DNA of 64,000 bases from Bacillota bacterium (GCA_023458875.1 JAEWXO010000097.1:1-64000), one strand, 5' to 3'; numbered from the stretch's first letter, positions 8,440 through 18,083 are shown. The notes: a model not told the origin generated them from the letters alone. Made by a program: numbers and translations.

Positions 8440-9843
8440 TTAAAATCTGAAGTACAGAAACGGATTATATGTTGCATCAACCAGGTAGCATGTACACATA
8501 AGAATAAGAATTACATGTGTTATTGATACTCCATAATAATATGGATTTCTCAGGTTTTTTATATTTTCTATTCTGCGCGTGAAATTACTCCATACATCAG
8601 TTGAGGCAAATATACAGAGGACAAACACTATTGCATATGATTTCAGCTGATACAGAGAATAACTATCAATAAAATCATGACCTGCAAACATTGCCTTTAA
8701 ATAACTGATTGCTTTTGGCATTGTTTCAACATCAAAAAACACCCATCCGATAACAACGAGAATAAATGTATATGCAGTGCTTACAAACGGCGGCAGCTTT
8801 TCAAGAATTTTTCCTAATCCGAGACGCTCAATTATTATAAGTGCTCCGTAAAAAAGCCCCCAGAATATGAAATTCATACTTGCACCATGCCAGAGTCCCG
8901 TCAGGAACCAGACTATTATAAGGTTTCTGTATGTCTTGTATTTTCCGTTTCTGTTTCCTCCCAAAGGTATATAGACATATGATCTGAACCATGAACCAAG
9001 GGTGATATGCCATCTTCTCCAGAACTCGGATATGCTCTTTGACTGATATGGATGATCAAAGTTCCCTGGGAAATTAAACCCGAACATCTTTCCTAAACCA
9101 ACCGCCATATCGGAATATCCTGAAAAGTCAAAATAAATCTGAAACGTAAATGCAAGTATTCCGATCCATGCTGTAACAACAGATAACTGCGAATAATCCA
9201 TTGCTTTTATTTCGGTCCACAGCATTCCTATATTGTTTGCAAGAAGAACCTTCTTTGACAATCCTTTTACAAAATATCCTACGCCTTCTCCGACAATATC
9301 AGCGTTGACCTTACGTGTATTTATTTCATTTTCTACCTCTTCATACCTTACAATAGGTCCTGCTACAAGCTGAGGGAAAAGTGAAACATATGTAACATAG
9401 TTGAGGAAATTTTTCTGAACCTTTACCTTTTTCAGATAAACATCGATCGTGTACGACATACTCTGAAAAGTATAGAATGAAATTCCTATCGGTAAAGGAA
9501 GGTCAGGTTCATTAAAATCTGTTTTCAGGCATGTATTTATTATGCGTACAATGAATCCGCTGTATTTGAAAAAAACAAGAAATCCAAGATCAACAACCAT
9601 AGACAATATAAGGGGCCTTCTCTGTCTTTTTCTGCTCTTGTTTTTCCCTATGATTATGCCTGCATAGTAGTCAACAAAAGACGATATTATCATTATGACA
9701 ATATATACAGGCTCTCCCCATGCATAAAATATAAGACCTGAAATAAGCAGAATAAGATTTTTCACCTTTGGAGGTGAAATCATATAAGTGATCAGTACAA
9801 TAGGAAGAAAATAATACATGAATGTGAGACTAGAAAATACCAT
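8440..9843 (-). CDS. MBOAT family O-acyltransferase (AlgI/DltB-like)
   Basis: 467-aa polytopic membrane protein with about ten TM helices. MBOAT hallmarks: EFWRRWHITLGSWFRSY (273-289), YIPLGGNR (291-298) and WHGAS with the invariant histidine at 319. Family members move acyl groups, usually acetyl, across the membrane for O-acylation of exopolysaccharide, peptidoglycan or teichoic acid. It is paired with the DHHW protein downstream. No dlt genes accompany it, so polysaccharide O-acetylation fits better than D-alanylation. The gene starts 4 bp after the RNase M5-like gene ends. Confidence 0.92.
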   Translation of the reverse strand: MVFSSLTFMYYFLPIVLITYMISPPKVKNLILLISGLIFYAWGEPVYIVIMIISSFVDYYAGIIIGKNKSRKRQRRPLILSMVVDLGFLVFFKYSGFIVRIINTCLKTDFNEPDLPLPIGISFYTFQSMSYTIDVYLKKVKVQKNFLNYVTYVSLFPQLVAGPIVRYEEVENEINTRKVNADIVGEGVGYFVKGLSKKVLLANNIGMLWTEIKAMDYSQLSVVTAWIGILAFTFQIYFDFSGYSDMAVGLGKMFGFNFPGNFDHPYQSKSISEFWRRWHITLGSWFRSYVYIPLGGNRNGKYKTYRNLIIVWFLTGLWHGASMNFIFWGLFYGALIIIERLGLGKILEKLPPFVSTAYTFILVVIGWVFFDVETMPKAISYLKAMFAGHDFIDSYSLYQLKSYAIVFVLCIFASTDVWSNFTRRIENIKNLRNPYYYGVSITHVILILMCTCYLVDATYNPFLYFRF

Positions 9844-9847
9844 TTGT

Positions 9848-10465
9848 TCACCAGTTTTCCTTTCTTAACTTTTCCATCACCTCTTCAAGTTCACTTTTTG
9901 AAATCATAGTATTAATAATTTCAAGCATCCCGGTAGTCGAAAGCTTTTCGGGAAGTTTTAACTTATGAAGAAGTTTTTTTCTGAGTAATGAGCTGTCCGG
10001 TGCTCCGGTAAGACCAAGCTCATATATATCAGTGCGGGTTATAGGCTCTCTTTTTTCCGGAATATCAGAGCTGCCGAATATAACTCCTGATTTTTTGAAT
10101 GACTCAATAATTATATTTTTATCAATTCCCTCCACGCCAAGTTTACCCTCACAGGACGGCTTTTCTTTTCTTTTTTCCTTTCCGAAAATGTCAGGAATAT
10201 ATACATTTGTTATCTTATCAGACGGAACCGAGCCTTTAAGATATCCCCTTATTTTAAATCCCGCGCTGTCTGAATCAGTCAGAATAATTATCCCCCTGTT
10301 TCTTGCATAAAAACGTATAAGCTCAAGCTTTTCCTTATCCTTGAATATGCCGTAACCATTTGTGGTGATTATTATACCGTCAATAATTGACGAAAGCTTT
10401 ATCTTATCATATTTTCCTTCTACTATTATTGCCTGATCTATTTTAAGCAAGTTATCTGCCCCCAT
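9848..10465 (-). CDS. Toprim/DUF4093 protein, ribonuclease M5-like
   Basis: Toprim-domain protein of about 200-206 aa. The Toprim glutamate lies in IIVEGKYD and the DxD in ILTDSDSAGFKIRGYL; a DUF4093 C-terminal half follows. RNase M5 of Firmicutes matures 5S rRNA, and this architecture is its usual form in Clostridia. Start choice is uncertain: the ATG at 10465 overlaps holA, while a TTG at 10450 lies just past the holA stop with GGGGG about 9 nt upstream and gives the more typical family N-terminus. Translation is probably coupled to holA. Confidence 0.8.
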   Translation of the reverse strand: MGADNLLKIDQAIIVEGKYDKIKLSSIIDGIIITTNGYGIFKDKEKLELIRFYARNRGIIILTDSDSAGFKIRGYLKGSVPSDKITNVYIPDIFGKEKRKEKPSCEGKLGVEGIDKNIIIESFKKSGVIFGSSDIPEKREPITRTDIYELGLTGAPDSSLLRKKLLHKLKLPEKLSTTGMLEIINTMISKSELEEVMEKLRKENW

Positions 10466-11507
10466 TTCTCTGCATAAGCATCTGAGCAATAGCCTTTTCT
10501 ATTATAATTTTCTGGTCAAGCCTTGTAGACTTGCATTCAAGATCTGCCTTACATAAAATATCGAGACATTTTCTGAGATGAGCTGTCAATATTTTTCTTG
10601 CATCCCTGAAAGCATTTCTTACTACAAATTCTCTTCCTCTGTATAGAAAATCTGATGTAACATCAGCTTCTCTGATTGATGCATCTATTGCTGTTCTTGC
10701 TCTGTACAGGTCAATAAATGCCGAAGAAATCGCTGAGAGAATCACAACTCCCTCTGTACGCTCCTGTATAAGCTCATCAAGTATGCGAAAAGCAGCAGAT
10801 GAATTGAATGATACGACAGCAGATGCAAGTGCAAAGGCATTTGTATCAAGCTGTACAGTTACCATCTTATCTATCATATCCCTTGTTATCTGCCCGCCAT
10901 TTGCATATGAACAGAGCTTGTCCGTTTCATTATCAATGGCAAGGGTATTTCCAAGACACAGCTGAGCTATATATTCCGCATCATCACGGCTTATTGATGA
11001 ACCTTTTTCAAGAACCCTCTGAGTAATATATTTATAAAGCTCTGCAGGCTTCCTTAACTCTGCTTCAACAACAGCTCCGTATTTCTGCGAAGCATCTATA
11101 ATTTTTTTGTTTTTTGCTCCCGGTACTTTTTTACCGTTTTTTATATCAAACCCTGTTATAGTTATGAGTATAACTGTTTTTTCAGGTATATTTTCAAATA
11201 TTTTTATAAGGCTTTTTAAATCGTCCGCATTAAAATCATCTGCATTCAGATCATTTATTTCTATAAAATTGTAATCTGCAAACATCGGATACATTTCTGT
11301 GAGATCCGCAAATGCGCTTATATCAAATGCTTTTCCATCCAGTCTGCTGTAATCAGAAGAAGAAAACGAACTCCCAAGTACTTTTTTCTTTACGGATACT
11401 GCAAGCCTTTCCACTGTTCCTGTATCTCTTCCGTATATATAATAAATATGCTTTATTTCCTTGTTTTTTATATCAGACTCAAAATCGGAAATCGTAAAAA
11501 CACCCAC
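10452..11507 (-). CDS. holA: DNA polymerase III subunit delta
   Basis: Clamp-loader subunit that opens the beta sliding clamp. About 351 aa from the GTG at 11507, chosen because GGAG is 8 nt upstream; the GTG at 11516 overlaps that site. It has the HolA pattern: an N-terminal IYYIYGRDTGTVERL segment, a central KYGAVVEAELRKPAELYKYI segment and a helical C-terminal collar with YRARTAIDASI. It sits between comEC and the RNase M5-like gene; comEC-holA is a common Firmicute neighbourhood. Confidence 0.9.
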   Translation of the reverse strand: MGVFTISDFESDIKNKEIKHIYYIYGRDTGTVERLAVSVKKKVLGSSFSSSDYSRLDGKAFDISAFADLTEMYPMFADYNFIEINDLNADDFNADDLKSLIKIFENIPEKTVILITITGFDIKNGKKVPGAKNKKIIDASQKYGAVVEAELRKPAELYKYITQRVLEKGSSISRDDAEYIAQLCLGNTLAIDNETDKLCSYANGGQITRDMIDKMVTVQLDTNAFALASAVVSFNSSAAFRILDELIQERTEGVVILSAISSAFIDLYRARTAIDASIREADVTSDFLYRGREFVVRNAFRDARKILTAHLRKCLDILCKADLECKSTRLDQKIIIEKAIAQMLMQRNGGR

Positions 11508-11522
11508 ACATATCACTCCGTT

Positions 11523-13538
11523 TCATTCCAGACTGTAAATATCAGCATTTCCACTTCTGTCTGCTATGACTGCTGTATTTGTATCTGTATAAATATTTTC
11601 ACACCCGCTGAATGTAATCCGGTCAACGCTGCACTTTATCTGAGATTTACCGTAAATAACCGTAAGACCTCCGTCATCATCAAAAACAACAGAATAATCA
11701 TTATACTTATACTGAAGATTTTCTGTATATATAAATTCCGGAATACATCCGCACACCTTAAGTCCGTCATATATGTATGTATTGTACGGAACATATACAT
11801 GCTTTATATTGTCAAATGACAGCTGCAGATCGTATGCTGACATACTCTGGTACTGATTTTTTATAAATGTAATTGAATTTATATTGTGTATTCCGTAACG
11901 GTTAAGTATTTTTGACGTGTACTCGGCGCTTTTTGCTCCGCCGGTCAGATCTATTATATCGGAATTACCGTTATGTTCAATAATAACTGATGCCGCTCTT
12001 TGTGTTCCGGTCCGGTATACTGATATTATGTCTCTGTTAAGATATCTGTATAAAACCGAGGATATACAGAGAACAACACATGATATAAAAATTGACAAAG
12101 CTGTATAATTTCCTTTTCTGAATTTCAGCGATGAAAAAGCTACAAATGCCGAAAGTAAGATTACCGTTACCGGAAGATATCCTGGGCCAAGCGAAATATT
12201 CGTAAAAGGAACCGACGAAACATATTCGGAAATTTTAATAATAAAACTGCTTCCCAATCCGCCTGCCATCAATGCCGGATATGCAATAATATCGGCACCC
12301 CCTGTAACTGCCACTGCAAATCCACAGAACAGAACAAATACACAGACAGGTATTACAAGTATATTCGAAAGAGGTGCAACAAGCGATGTCTCATCAAAAT
12401 ATGCAACGGAAAACGGAAATACCAAAACGGAGACACAGAGCATTACGGCAAGCTTTTTCTTAAGTCCCTGTAAAAAGCCGTAATCCTTCATATCCTTTGT
12501 AACAAACGGTGCAAAAACTCCTATTCCGAATGTTCCGGCAACCGACAGTATAAACGATGAATTTTTTATAAGATAGGGTGCCGGCAGGGTAAGCACAAAA
12601 AATGCAATACACAGTGAATTCAGCGTATCCGTCTGCCTGTTGAAAATTACAGCACCGTAAATAAGCGTAAGCATTATTGCCGCCCTTATTACCGATATTG
12701 ACATTCCTGTAAAAATTACAAACAGTACAATGCTTATCTCAATAAGTATAAATTTATAAAGCCCGGATATTCTGATTTTTTTTATCATTGCTGCAATCAC
12801 AGATGTAACAAGGACAAGATGCATCCCTGAAACAGCCATTGCGTGACCTATTCCGCATCTGAAAAGAGAAGTCTTTACATCGTCCCCAAGCCCGCTTTTA
12901 TCACCGAAAAGCATAGCTGTAACAACGGCACCATTTTCATCCGGCAAAACAAAGTTTATTTTATTATTGATTTTATCCCTGTAGCTGAGTACTGTCCGTC
13001 TTAACGAAAACCCCTGATTTCTTTTTATTGTTATATCATATGTTTTTTCCGTCTGAAGAAAAAACCCCGAAGACTCGTAATAATCCTTCTGGGCAAACAG
13101 GAACGTGTTTTCAAACTGTGACATTATGCATGAAAATTCCAGTCTGTCCTGGTAATTGCAGTCCAGGGTATCCCCGTAATAAATTATATCGGCTTTAGTA
13201 TGTGAATTTATTTTACCTGAAAACTTATACAGTGACTTATCATTTGAATAATTTTTTATATCACTTACAGTACCGCTGTAAAATACATTCTGCCCGTTAT
13301 ATTTTACGATGTTCATGTATACGTGCTTATTGTAAAGGTTATAAATCTCAAAACCGGAAATGAAAACAACAGCACATATAATAAAATGAACTGCCTTCAT
13401 TCTGAGGATATAACACACAGCAGCAAATGCCAGTATTATTCCAGAAATAATCAGTATCTGCCCTTTGAAGTTAAAAAACGAAGCGAAAAACAATCCCAAA
13501 ATATAAGATAACCCTATATAAACCATTTTTCGCTTCAT
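11523..13538 (-). CDS. comEC: ComEC/Rec2-type DNA uptake channel with degenerate MBL domain
   Basis: 671-aa polytopic membrane protein. The N-terminal DUF4131 domain (about 20-190) is followed by the Competence domain with the signature HAMAVSGMHL (232-241) and many TM helices. ComEC carries transforming DNA across the membrane. The C-terminal 150 residues sit where a metallo-beta-lactamase nuclease domain is expected, but the HxHxDH metal motif is absent: the corresponding stretch reads SITFIKNQYQSMSAY. The domain is therefore probably non-catalytic. No other competence genes are in this window. Confidence 0.85.
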   Translation of the reverse strand: MKRKMVYIGLSYILGLFFASFFNFKGQILIISGIILAFAAVCYILRMKAVHFIICAVVFISGFEIYNLYNKHVYMNIVKYNGQNVFYSGTVSDIKNYSNDKSLYKFSGKINSHTKADIIYYGDTLDCNYQDRLEFSCIMSQFENTFLFAQKDYYESSGFFLQTEKTYDITIKRNQGFSLRRTVLSYRDKINNKINFVLPDENGAVVTAMLFGDKSGLGDDVKTSLFRCGIGHAMAVSGMHLVLVTSVIAAMIKKIRISGLYKFILIEISIVLFVIFTGMSISVIRAAIMLTLIYGAVIFNRQTDTLNSLCIAFFVLTLPAPYLIKNSSFILSVAGTFGIGVFAPFVTKDMKDYGFLQGLKKKLAVMLCVSVLVFPFSVAYFDETSLVAPLSNILVIPVCVFVLFCGFAVAVTGGADIIAYPALMAGGLGSSFIIKISEYVSSVPFTNISLGPGYLPVTVILLSAFVAFSSLKFRKGNYTALSIFISCVVLCISSVLYRYLNRDIISVYRTGTQRAASVIIEHNGNSDIIDLTGGAKSAEYTSKILNRYGIHNINSITFIKNQYQSMSAYDLQLSFDNIKHVYVPYNTYIYDGLKVCGCIPEFIYTENLQYKYNDYSVVFDDDGGLTVIYGKSQIKCSVDRITFSGCENIYTDTNTAVIADRSGNADIYSLE

Positions 13539-13573
13539 ATATGTATAGTCCCTCTCACAAAAGTCCTATGGTT

Positions 13574-14119
13574 TTACTTAAAAAACAAAGGAAGTTTTTC
13601 AATAAAAATAATGTCATCCCTGTCTGCAGCATCACCCTCAGCAAGAACAGCACATTTTCCACATACACTTCCTCCTGCTTTTTTTACAAGCTGCTCCATT
13701 GCCATAACTGATTCTCCTGTACTTATTACATCGTCAACAATAAGTATTGATTTGCCTTTAAGCATCCCGGCCTTTTCGTCTCCGAGATACAGAATCTGTT
13801 CTTTTGCAGTTGTAATTGACTTTACTTCTGCACTGATTGAGTCAGTCATATAAAGCTTTACTGATTTTCTTGCAACAACATAGGTTTTTCCTGTCTGTCT
13901 TGCCATTTCATATGCAAGCGGTATTCCCTTAGCCTCTGATGTAAGTATAATATCAAAGTCAGGTATTTTTTTTACAAGCTCCTCTGCACATTTTACGGTA
14001 AGCTCCACATCTGAAAACATAATAAATGCTGCTATATCAATTTTATCGTTTATAGGATATCTTTTGAGTTCTCTTGTAAGACCTGCAATTTTTAAAGTAT
14101 ATGTATCATTCATAATCAC
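13574..14119 (-). CDS. Phosphoribosyltransferase, adenine PRTase-like
   Basis: 181-aa type I phosphoribosyltransferase. The PRPP motif ILIVDDVISTGES is intact, and TSEAKGIPLAYEMARQTGK resembles the APRT/xanthine PRT family. It probably salvages a purine base, or acts as a PRTase-fold regulator; the exact base is not certain. GTG at 14119 follows the upstream stop immediately with GGGAG 5 nt before it; ATG at 14113 is an alternative (11-nt spacing). It is translated together with the HIT gene. Confidence 0.8.
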   Translation of the reverse strand: MIMNDTYTLKIAGLTRELKRYPINDKIDIAAFIMFSDVELTVKCAEELVKKIPDFDIILTSEAKGIPLAYEMARQTGKTYVVARKSVKLYMTDSISAEVKSITTAKEQILYLGDEKAGMLKGKSILIVDDVISTGESVMAMEQLVKKAGGSVCGKCAVLAEGDAADRDDIIFIEKLPLFFK

Positions 14120-14467
14120 TTAATCTCCCTGCTCCGGGCTCCAGCCAAGCTGTTTTCCTGCAATAACATGAAAATGAAGATGTTTTACAGTCTGACCTGC
14201 ATCATCGCCGTTATTTGTTATTACCCTGAATCCGTTATCGAGCTTCATTTTCTTTGCAAGCTTTGCTATAACTTCAAAAATATGACCTATAACAGCTGAA
14301 TTTTCAGCAGTCAGCGCCGCTGCACCGGAAATATGTTCTTTTGGAATTACGAGAAAATGCACAGGTGCTATAGGTGATATATCGTAAAATGCGTAAACAA
14401 GCTCATCTTCGTAAACTTTTTTACTCGGAATTTCTCCGGCTATAATTTTGCAGAACAAACAATCCAT
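14120..14467 (-). CDS. HIT family (HinT-like) purine nucleoside phosphoramidase
   Basis: Small cytoplasmic hydrolase of 115 aa. It has the zinc-site CLFC near the N-terminus and the catalytic histidine triad HLHFH (96-100), and keeps full HinT length. HinT proteins hydrolyse AMP-lysine and adenosine phosphoramidates. The ATG at 14467 is chosen because AAAGGAAG precedes it; an upstream in-frame start at 14497 has no such site. It starts a two-gene unit with the PRTase. Confidence 0.93.
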   Translation of the reverse strand: MDCLFCKIIAGEIPSKKVYEDELVYAFYDISPIAPVHFLVIPKEHISGAAALTAENSAVIGHIFEVIAKLAKKMKLDNGFRVITNNGDDAGQTVKHLHFHVIAGKQLGWSPEQGD

Positions 14468-14520
14468 ATTTTTCTTCCTTTCTGTATAACTGACCACAGC
14501 TTTTTTATTATTCCGTATTT

Positions 14521-14555
14521 GTACCCAAAGGCAGAGGCAAACCGGAAAGCCCTGT
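14521..14555 (-). repeat. Dispersed palindromic repeat, truncated copy (R1)
   Basis: Shares GTACCC...AAGG and CCGGAAAGCCCTG with the other copies in this window, but lacks the palindromic hairpin end. It lies between alaS and the HIT gene, 48 bp from copy R2 in the same orientation. Confidence 0.55.
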
Positions 14556-14602
14556 AAAGGATATGCCTTTATTTCAGACTTTTATTATTCTTTATGGCTT
14601 TT

Positions 14603-14662
14603 GTACCCGAAGTTTAAAGGTGCGACTGGAGGGCCGTGTCCGTCTCCGCAGAGACGGAATCC
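14603..14662 (-). repeat. Dispersed palindromic repeat (R2)
   Basis: Begins GTACCCGAAG, then AAGGTGCGACTGGAGGG, and ends in the perfect hairpin CCGTCTC-CGCA-GAGACGG (14640-14657) followed by AATCC. It aligns with the reverse complement of the copy at 61127-61180. It lies just past the alaS stop, so it may also affect alaS mRNA 3' ends. Confidence 0.65.
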
Positions 14663-14667
14663 AAAAA

Positions 14668-17295
14668 TCATTTAAGAAATCCGCTTAATATATTTTTTAT
14701 TTCTGCAAGTGCATCATCTGTCTTTGTAATATCACCGATACCTGCCATTGCACTGTCAGGACGTCCGCCGCCCTTTCCGCCTGTAAGACCTGAAATTTCC
14801 TTGACAATCTTACCTGCATGTGCGCCCTTTTCAACTGCACCCTTTGCACATGAAACGCAGAATGCACCTGCTCCGTCATTTATTCCTGCAAGAACAGCTA
14901 CCATATTGTCTGCCTTGTCACGTATCCTGTCACCCATTGTTCTCAATACGTCATTCTTTACTCCGTCTACTCTTGCCGCAACAACTCTTAATCCGTTAAA
15001 GTCTGTTGCATTGTCAACAAACGACTGAATCTTCATCATTGCGTTTTCTTCACATGATTTCTGAAGCTCCTTTTCAAGAGACTTACACTCACTGATAACG
15101 GCAGTGCACTTGGAAACGAGTTCTGATGCGTTAGGTGCTTTAAGAACAGCAGCAGCTTCATTTATAATAGAAATATTATCATTGAGAAGCTGGAGTACCC
15201 CTGAACCTGTTACTGCTTCTATACGTCTTACACCTGCAGCAACGGAGTTTTCTGATATAATTTTGAAAAGGCCTATTTTTGATGTATTGTCTGTGTGTGT
15301 ACCGCCGCAGAATTCTACTGAGAAATCTTCTACTCTTACTACTCTTACAATATCACCGTATTTTTCGCCGAACAGAGCCATAGCTCCGAGCTTTCTTGCT
15401 TCTTCTATAGGCATTTCCTGTGTGATAACATCACTTGATGCAAAAATTATTTCATTTACCCTGTTTTCAACAGCAGCAATTTCATCACTCGTAAGCGGAC
15501 TGAAATGAGCAAAGTCAAAACGGCATCTTTCACTGTTTACAAGCTGTCCTGCCTGATGAACATGATCACCGAGTATTTCTCTTAATGCAGCCTGAAGAAT
15601 ATGAGCCGCTGTATGATTTTTCATTGTTGCCTGGCGCTGTACTGTATTAATTGCGGCAGTTACCTTATCACCCTTTTTAAGTGTTCCTCTGTCAACAGTA
15701 CCTATATGGAGAAAATGTCCGTCCTCTGTCTTTACAGTAGAATCAACAGTAAATACAGAATCACTTCCTGTCATTGTACCGCTGTCTCCTGTCTGTCCGC
15801 CGCTTTCTGCGTAAAAAGGAGTTCTGTCAAGTACAACAACTATACTGTCGCCTTCATTTGCCGCATCTGTCTGCTCTGTACCGCTGTATACAGCAAGCAC
15901 AACGGCATCATTTCTGAATTCCTTATATCCTGTAAACTCAGTCTTTGGAGCATCCATTTTTATACTGTTGTCAGCCCATGATGAACTAGCCTTTGCCATG
16001 TGGTCGGCTCTTGCCTTTTCACGCTGCTCTGCAACGAGTGCGTTAAATCTTTCAGTGTCTATCTTAAGGCACTTTTCCTCTGCAATCTCTATTGTAAGGT
16101 CTATAGGGAATCCGAATGTATCGCTGAGCTTAAATGCATCTTCACCTGAAAGGACACCGTTCTTTGTTTCGCTTATAAATTTATTTAAAAGCTCAAGACC
16201 ATTATCAACTGTTTTTGAAAAGTTTTCTTCCTCAACCTGAATGATTTTCTTTATATACTCAGCCTTTTCACGAAGCTCAGGATATGCCGATTCGTTTTCC
16301 TTTATAACAGTCTCACAAACCTTATAAAGGAACGTTTCATTTATTCCGATAAGTCTTCCATGACGTGCAGCACGGCGCAGAAGTCTTCTCAGAACATATC
16401 CTCTGCCCTCGTTTGAAGGCATTACTCCGTCACCTACCATAAATGTTGTGCTTCTGATATGATCAGTAATAACCCTTAATGATACGTCTGTTTTATGATC
16501 CTTTTTGTACTCAACGCCTGCGATGCTGCTTATATGCTTCATAATATTCTGTACTGTATCAACCTCGAAAAGGTTGTCAACGCCCTGGATTACACAGGCA
16601 AGTCTTTCAAGTCCCATACCTGTATCTATATTAGGCTTTGCCATTCTTTCATAGTGACCGTTTCCGTCACTGTCAAACTGTGAAAATACAAGATTCCATA
16701 CCTCAACAAATCTGTCACATTCGCAGCCTACATGACAATCAGGTGAACCGCATCCCTTTTCATTTCCTCTGTCAAAGTAAATCTCTGAACAAGGACCGCA
16801 AGGGCCTGAACCGTGCTCCCAGAAGTTATCCTCTTTGCCGAGGCGAACCATATGTGAAGGGTCTATGCCTATTTTCTTTGTCCAGATATCAAATGCCTCA
16901 TCGTCTTCCTCATATACAGAGATATAGAGCTTATCAGCAGGCATCTCCAGAACATTTGTAAAAAATTCCCATGCCCATTCGGTAGCTTCATTTTTGAAAT
17001 AGTCCCCAAACGAAAAGTTTCCGAGCATTTCAAAATATGTACCATGCCTTGCTGTCTTTCCTACTCTCTCGATATCCGGTGTTCTGATACATTTCTGACA
17101 TGTGGTAACTCTTGTATTCGGTGGTACTGCCTGTCCAAGAAAAAATTTCTTAAGTGGTGCCATTCCTGAGTTTATAAGCAGCAAACTGTTGTCACCCTGA
17201 GGGATAAGCGGTGCGCTTGCCATTCTGGTATGTAATTTTCCTTCAAAAAATGATAAAAATTCTTCCCTTAATTCATTTACTCCGCGCCATTTCAT
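14668..17295 (-). CDS. alaS: Alanyl-tRNA synthetase
   Basis: Charges tRNA-Ala. The 875-aa protein is full length, with the class II core (GMAPLKKFF, RHGTYFEMLGNFSFGDYF), the editing domain zinc ligands (NHTAAHIL and CGGTHT) and a C-terminal glycine-rich DHHA1 domain (GGKGGGRPDSAMAG). RBS TAGGAG precedes the ATG. Only 28 bp separate it from the SUFU-domain gene upstream, so there is no room for a T-box; expression probably comes from that gene's promoter. Confidence 0.97.
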   Translation of the reverse strand: MKWRGVNELREEFLSFFEGKLHTRMASAPLIPQGDNSLLLINSGMAPLKKFFLGQAVPPNTRVTTCQKCIRTPDIERVGKTARHGTYFEMLGNFSFGDYFKNEATEWAWEFFTNVLEMPADKLYISVYEEDDEAFDIWTKKIGIDPSHMVRLGKEDNFWEHGSGPCGPCSEIYFDRGNEKGCGSPDCHVGCECDRFVEVWNLVFSQFDSDGNGHYERMAKPNIDTGMGLERLACVIQGVDNLFEVDTVQNIMKHISSIAGVEYKKDHKTDVSLRVITDHIRSTTFMVGDGVMPSNEGRGYVLRRLLRRAARHGRLIGINETFLYKVCETVIKENESAYPELREKAEYIKKIIQVEEENFSKTVDNGLELLNKFISETKNGVLSGEDAFKLSDTFGFPIDLTIEIAEEKCLKIDTERFNALVAEQREKARADHMAKASSSWADNSIKMDAPKTEFTGYKEFRNDAVVLAVYSGTEQTDAANEGDSIVVVLDRTPFYAESGGQTGDSGTMTGSDSVFTVDSTVKTEDGHFLHIGTVDRGTLKKGDKVTAAINTVQRQATMKNHTAAHILQAALREILGDHVHQAGQLVNSERCRFDFAHFSPLTSDEIAAVENRVNEIIFASSDVITQEMPIEEARKLGAMALFGEKYGDIVRVVRVEDFSVEFCGGTHTDNTSKIGLFKIISENSVAAGVRRIEAVTGSGVLQLLNDNISIINEAAAVLKAPNASELVSKCTAVISECKSLEKELQKSCEENAMMKIQSFVDNATDFNGLRVVAARVDGVKNDVLRTMGDRIRDKADNMVAVLAGINDGAGAFCVSCAKGAVEKGAHAGKIVKEISGLTGGKGGGRPDSAMAGIGDITKTDDALAEIKNILSGFLK

Positions 17296-17323
17296 AAAGA
17301 TAGCTCCTAACTAAATTAAAATA

Positions 17324-17905
17324 TTAAAAAACAGATTTTCTGTTGAAATCAAACATATCTATATTTTCTCTGACAAAAGTATTCTGAAGTTCATCTATTC
17401 CGTGTTCACGCATAAAATCACATTCTGCTTCTGAAATAGGTAAAGCATAGAGAAAAGTAACAATACAGTCATCAACGTCTATTACCTTGAACGGCTGATT
17501 CCATATCGGAGGAGGAAGCATAAGAAATACATGCTTCATATCGGAATTAGGAAAGTAGCCTTCAAGGACTCCCTTCAAAGCTGTTCCGTATCCATACTGA
17601 AGATTGTTTGTATATATTCCTATACCTATAGTTGATAATATCTTTCCGACCATATCAGTTCCGCCGTAGCTTGACATGATAATTTCAGCCCTGATGTCTT
17701 TCTGGGTATTGCTGTCCTTATATCCTGTTGTTCTGTTAACAAGCCCCAGAGTAGAAGCTGTAAGATAATTTTTTGACGGACTTCCTTTTGCAAACATTAT
17801 ATCGAGCTTCTCCGGTGCATCTTCCTTCTGATATGAAAATGCCTTCTGGTCTCCCCCGAGAACTTCCCTTAAAGCATCTACCATTTTTTCTTCGTATTTA
17901 TTCAA
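17324..17905 (-). CDS. SUFU-domain (suppressor of fused) family protein
   Basis: About 193 aa, cytoplasmic, no signal or TM segment. The pattern HVFLMLPPPIWNQPF followed by VTFLYALPISEAECDFMREHG is typical of bacterial SUFU-domain proteins, whose function is unknown and which are sometimes immunity-like. TTG at 17905 is preferred because GGGGGA is 9 nt upstream; an ATG at 17926 would overlap that site. It is the first gene of a probable unit with alaS. Confidence 0.75.
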   Translation of the reverse strand: MNKYEEKMVDALREVLGGDQKAFSYQKEDAPEKLDIMFAKGSPSKNYLTASTLGLVNRTTGYKDSNTQKDIRAEIIMSSYGGTDMVGKILSTIGIGIYTNNLQYGYGTALKGVLEGYFPNSDMKHVFLMLPPPIWNQPFKVIDVDDCIVTFLYALPISEAECDFMREHGIDELQNTFVRENIDMFDFNRKSVF

Positions 17906-18054
17906 TTGTATTATTCCCCCGATCATTAAATTTATGAATCTTATTCATTTTTTAAACACACAATATTATTATATCAAATCTACGGAGATTGTCAATGAAA
18001 AATAAAATATTAACCGATTTTTTCTTTTTGCAGTTATTTTGAGAAATCGGAATA

Positions 18055-18083
18055 TTGATATTTGTACTTTGAAATGCTATAAT
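18055..18083 (+). promoter_or_regulatory. Sigma-A-type promoter upstream of yihY-like gene
   Basis: TTGATA (18055-18060), 17-bp spacer, TATAAT (18078-18083) with an extended TG-n. It is nearly the same core as the pyrE promoter. The transcript would include repeat copy R3 in its leader. Confidence 0.75.

Noticed and set aside
17296..17323. T-box leader for alaS
   Set aside because: Only 28 bp separate alaS from the preceding gene and no T-box sequence is present.
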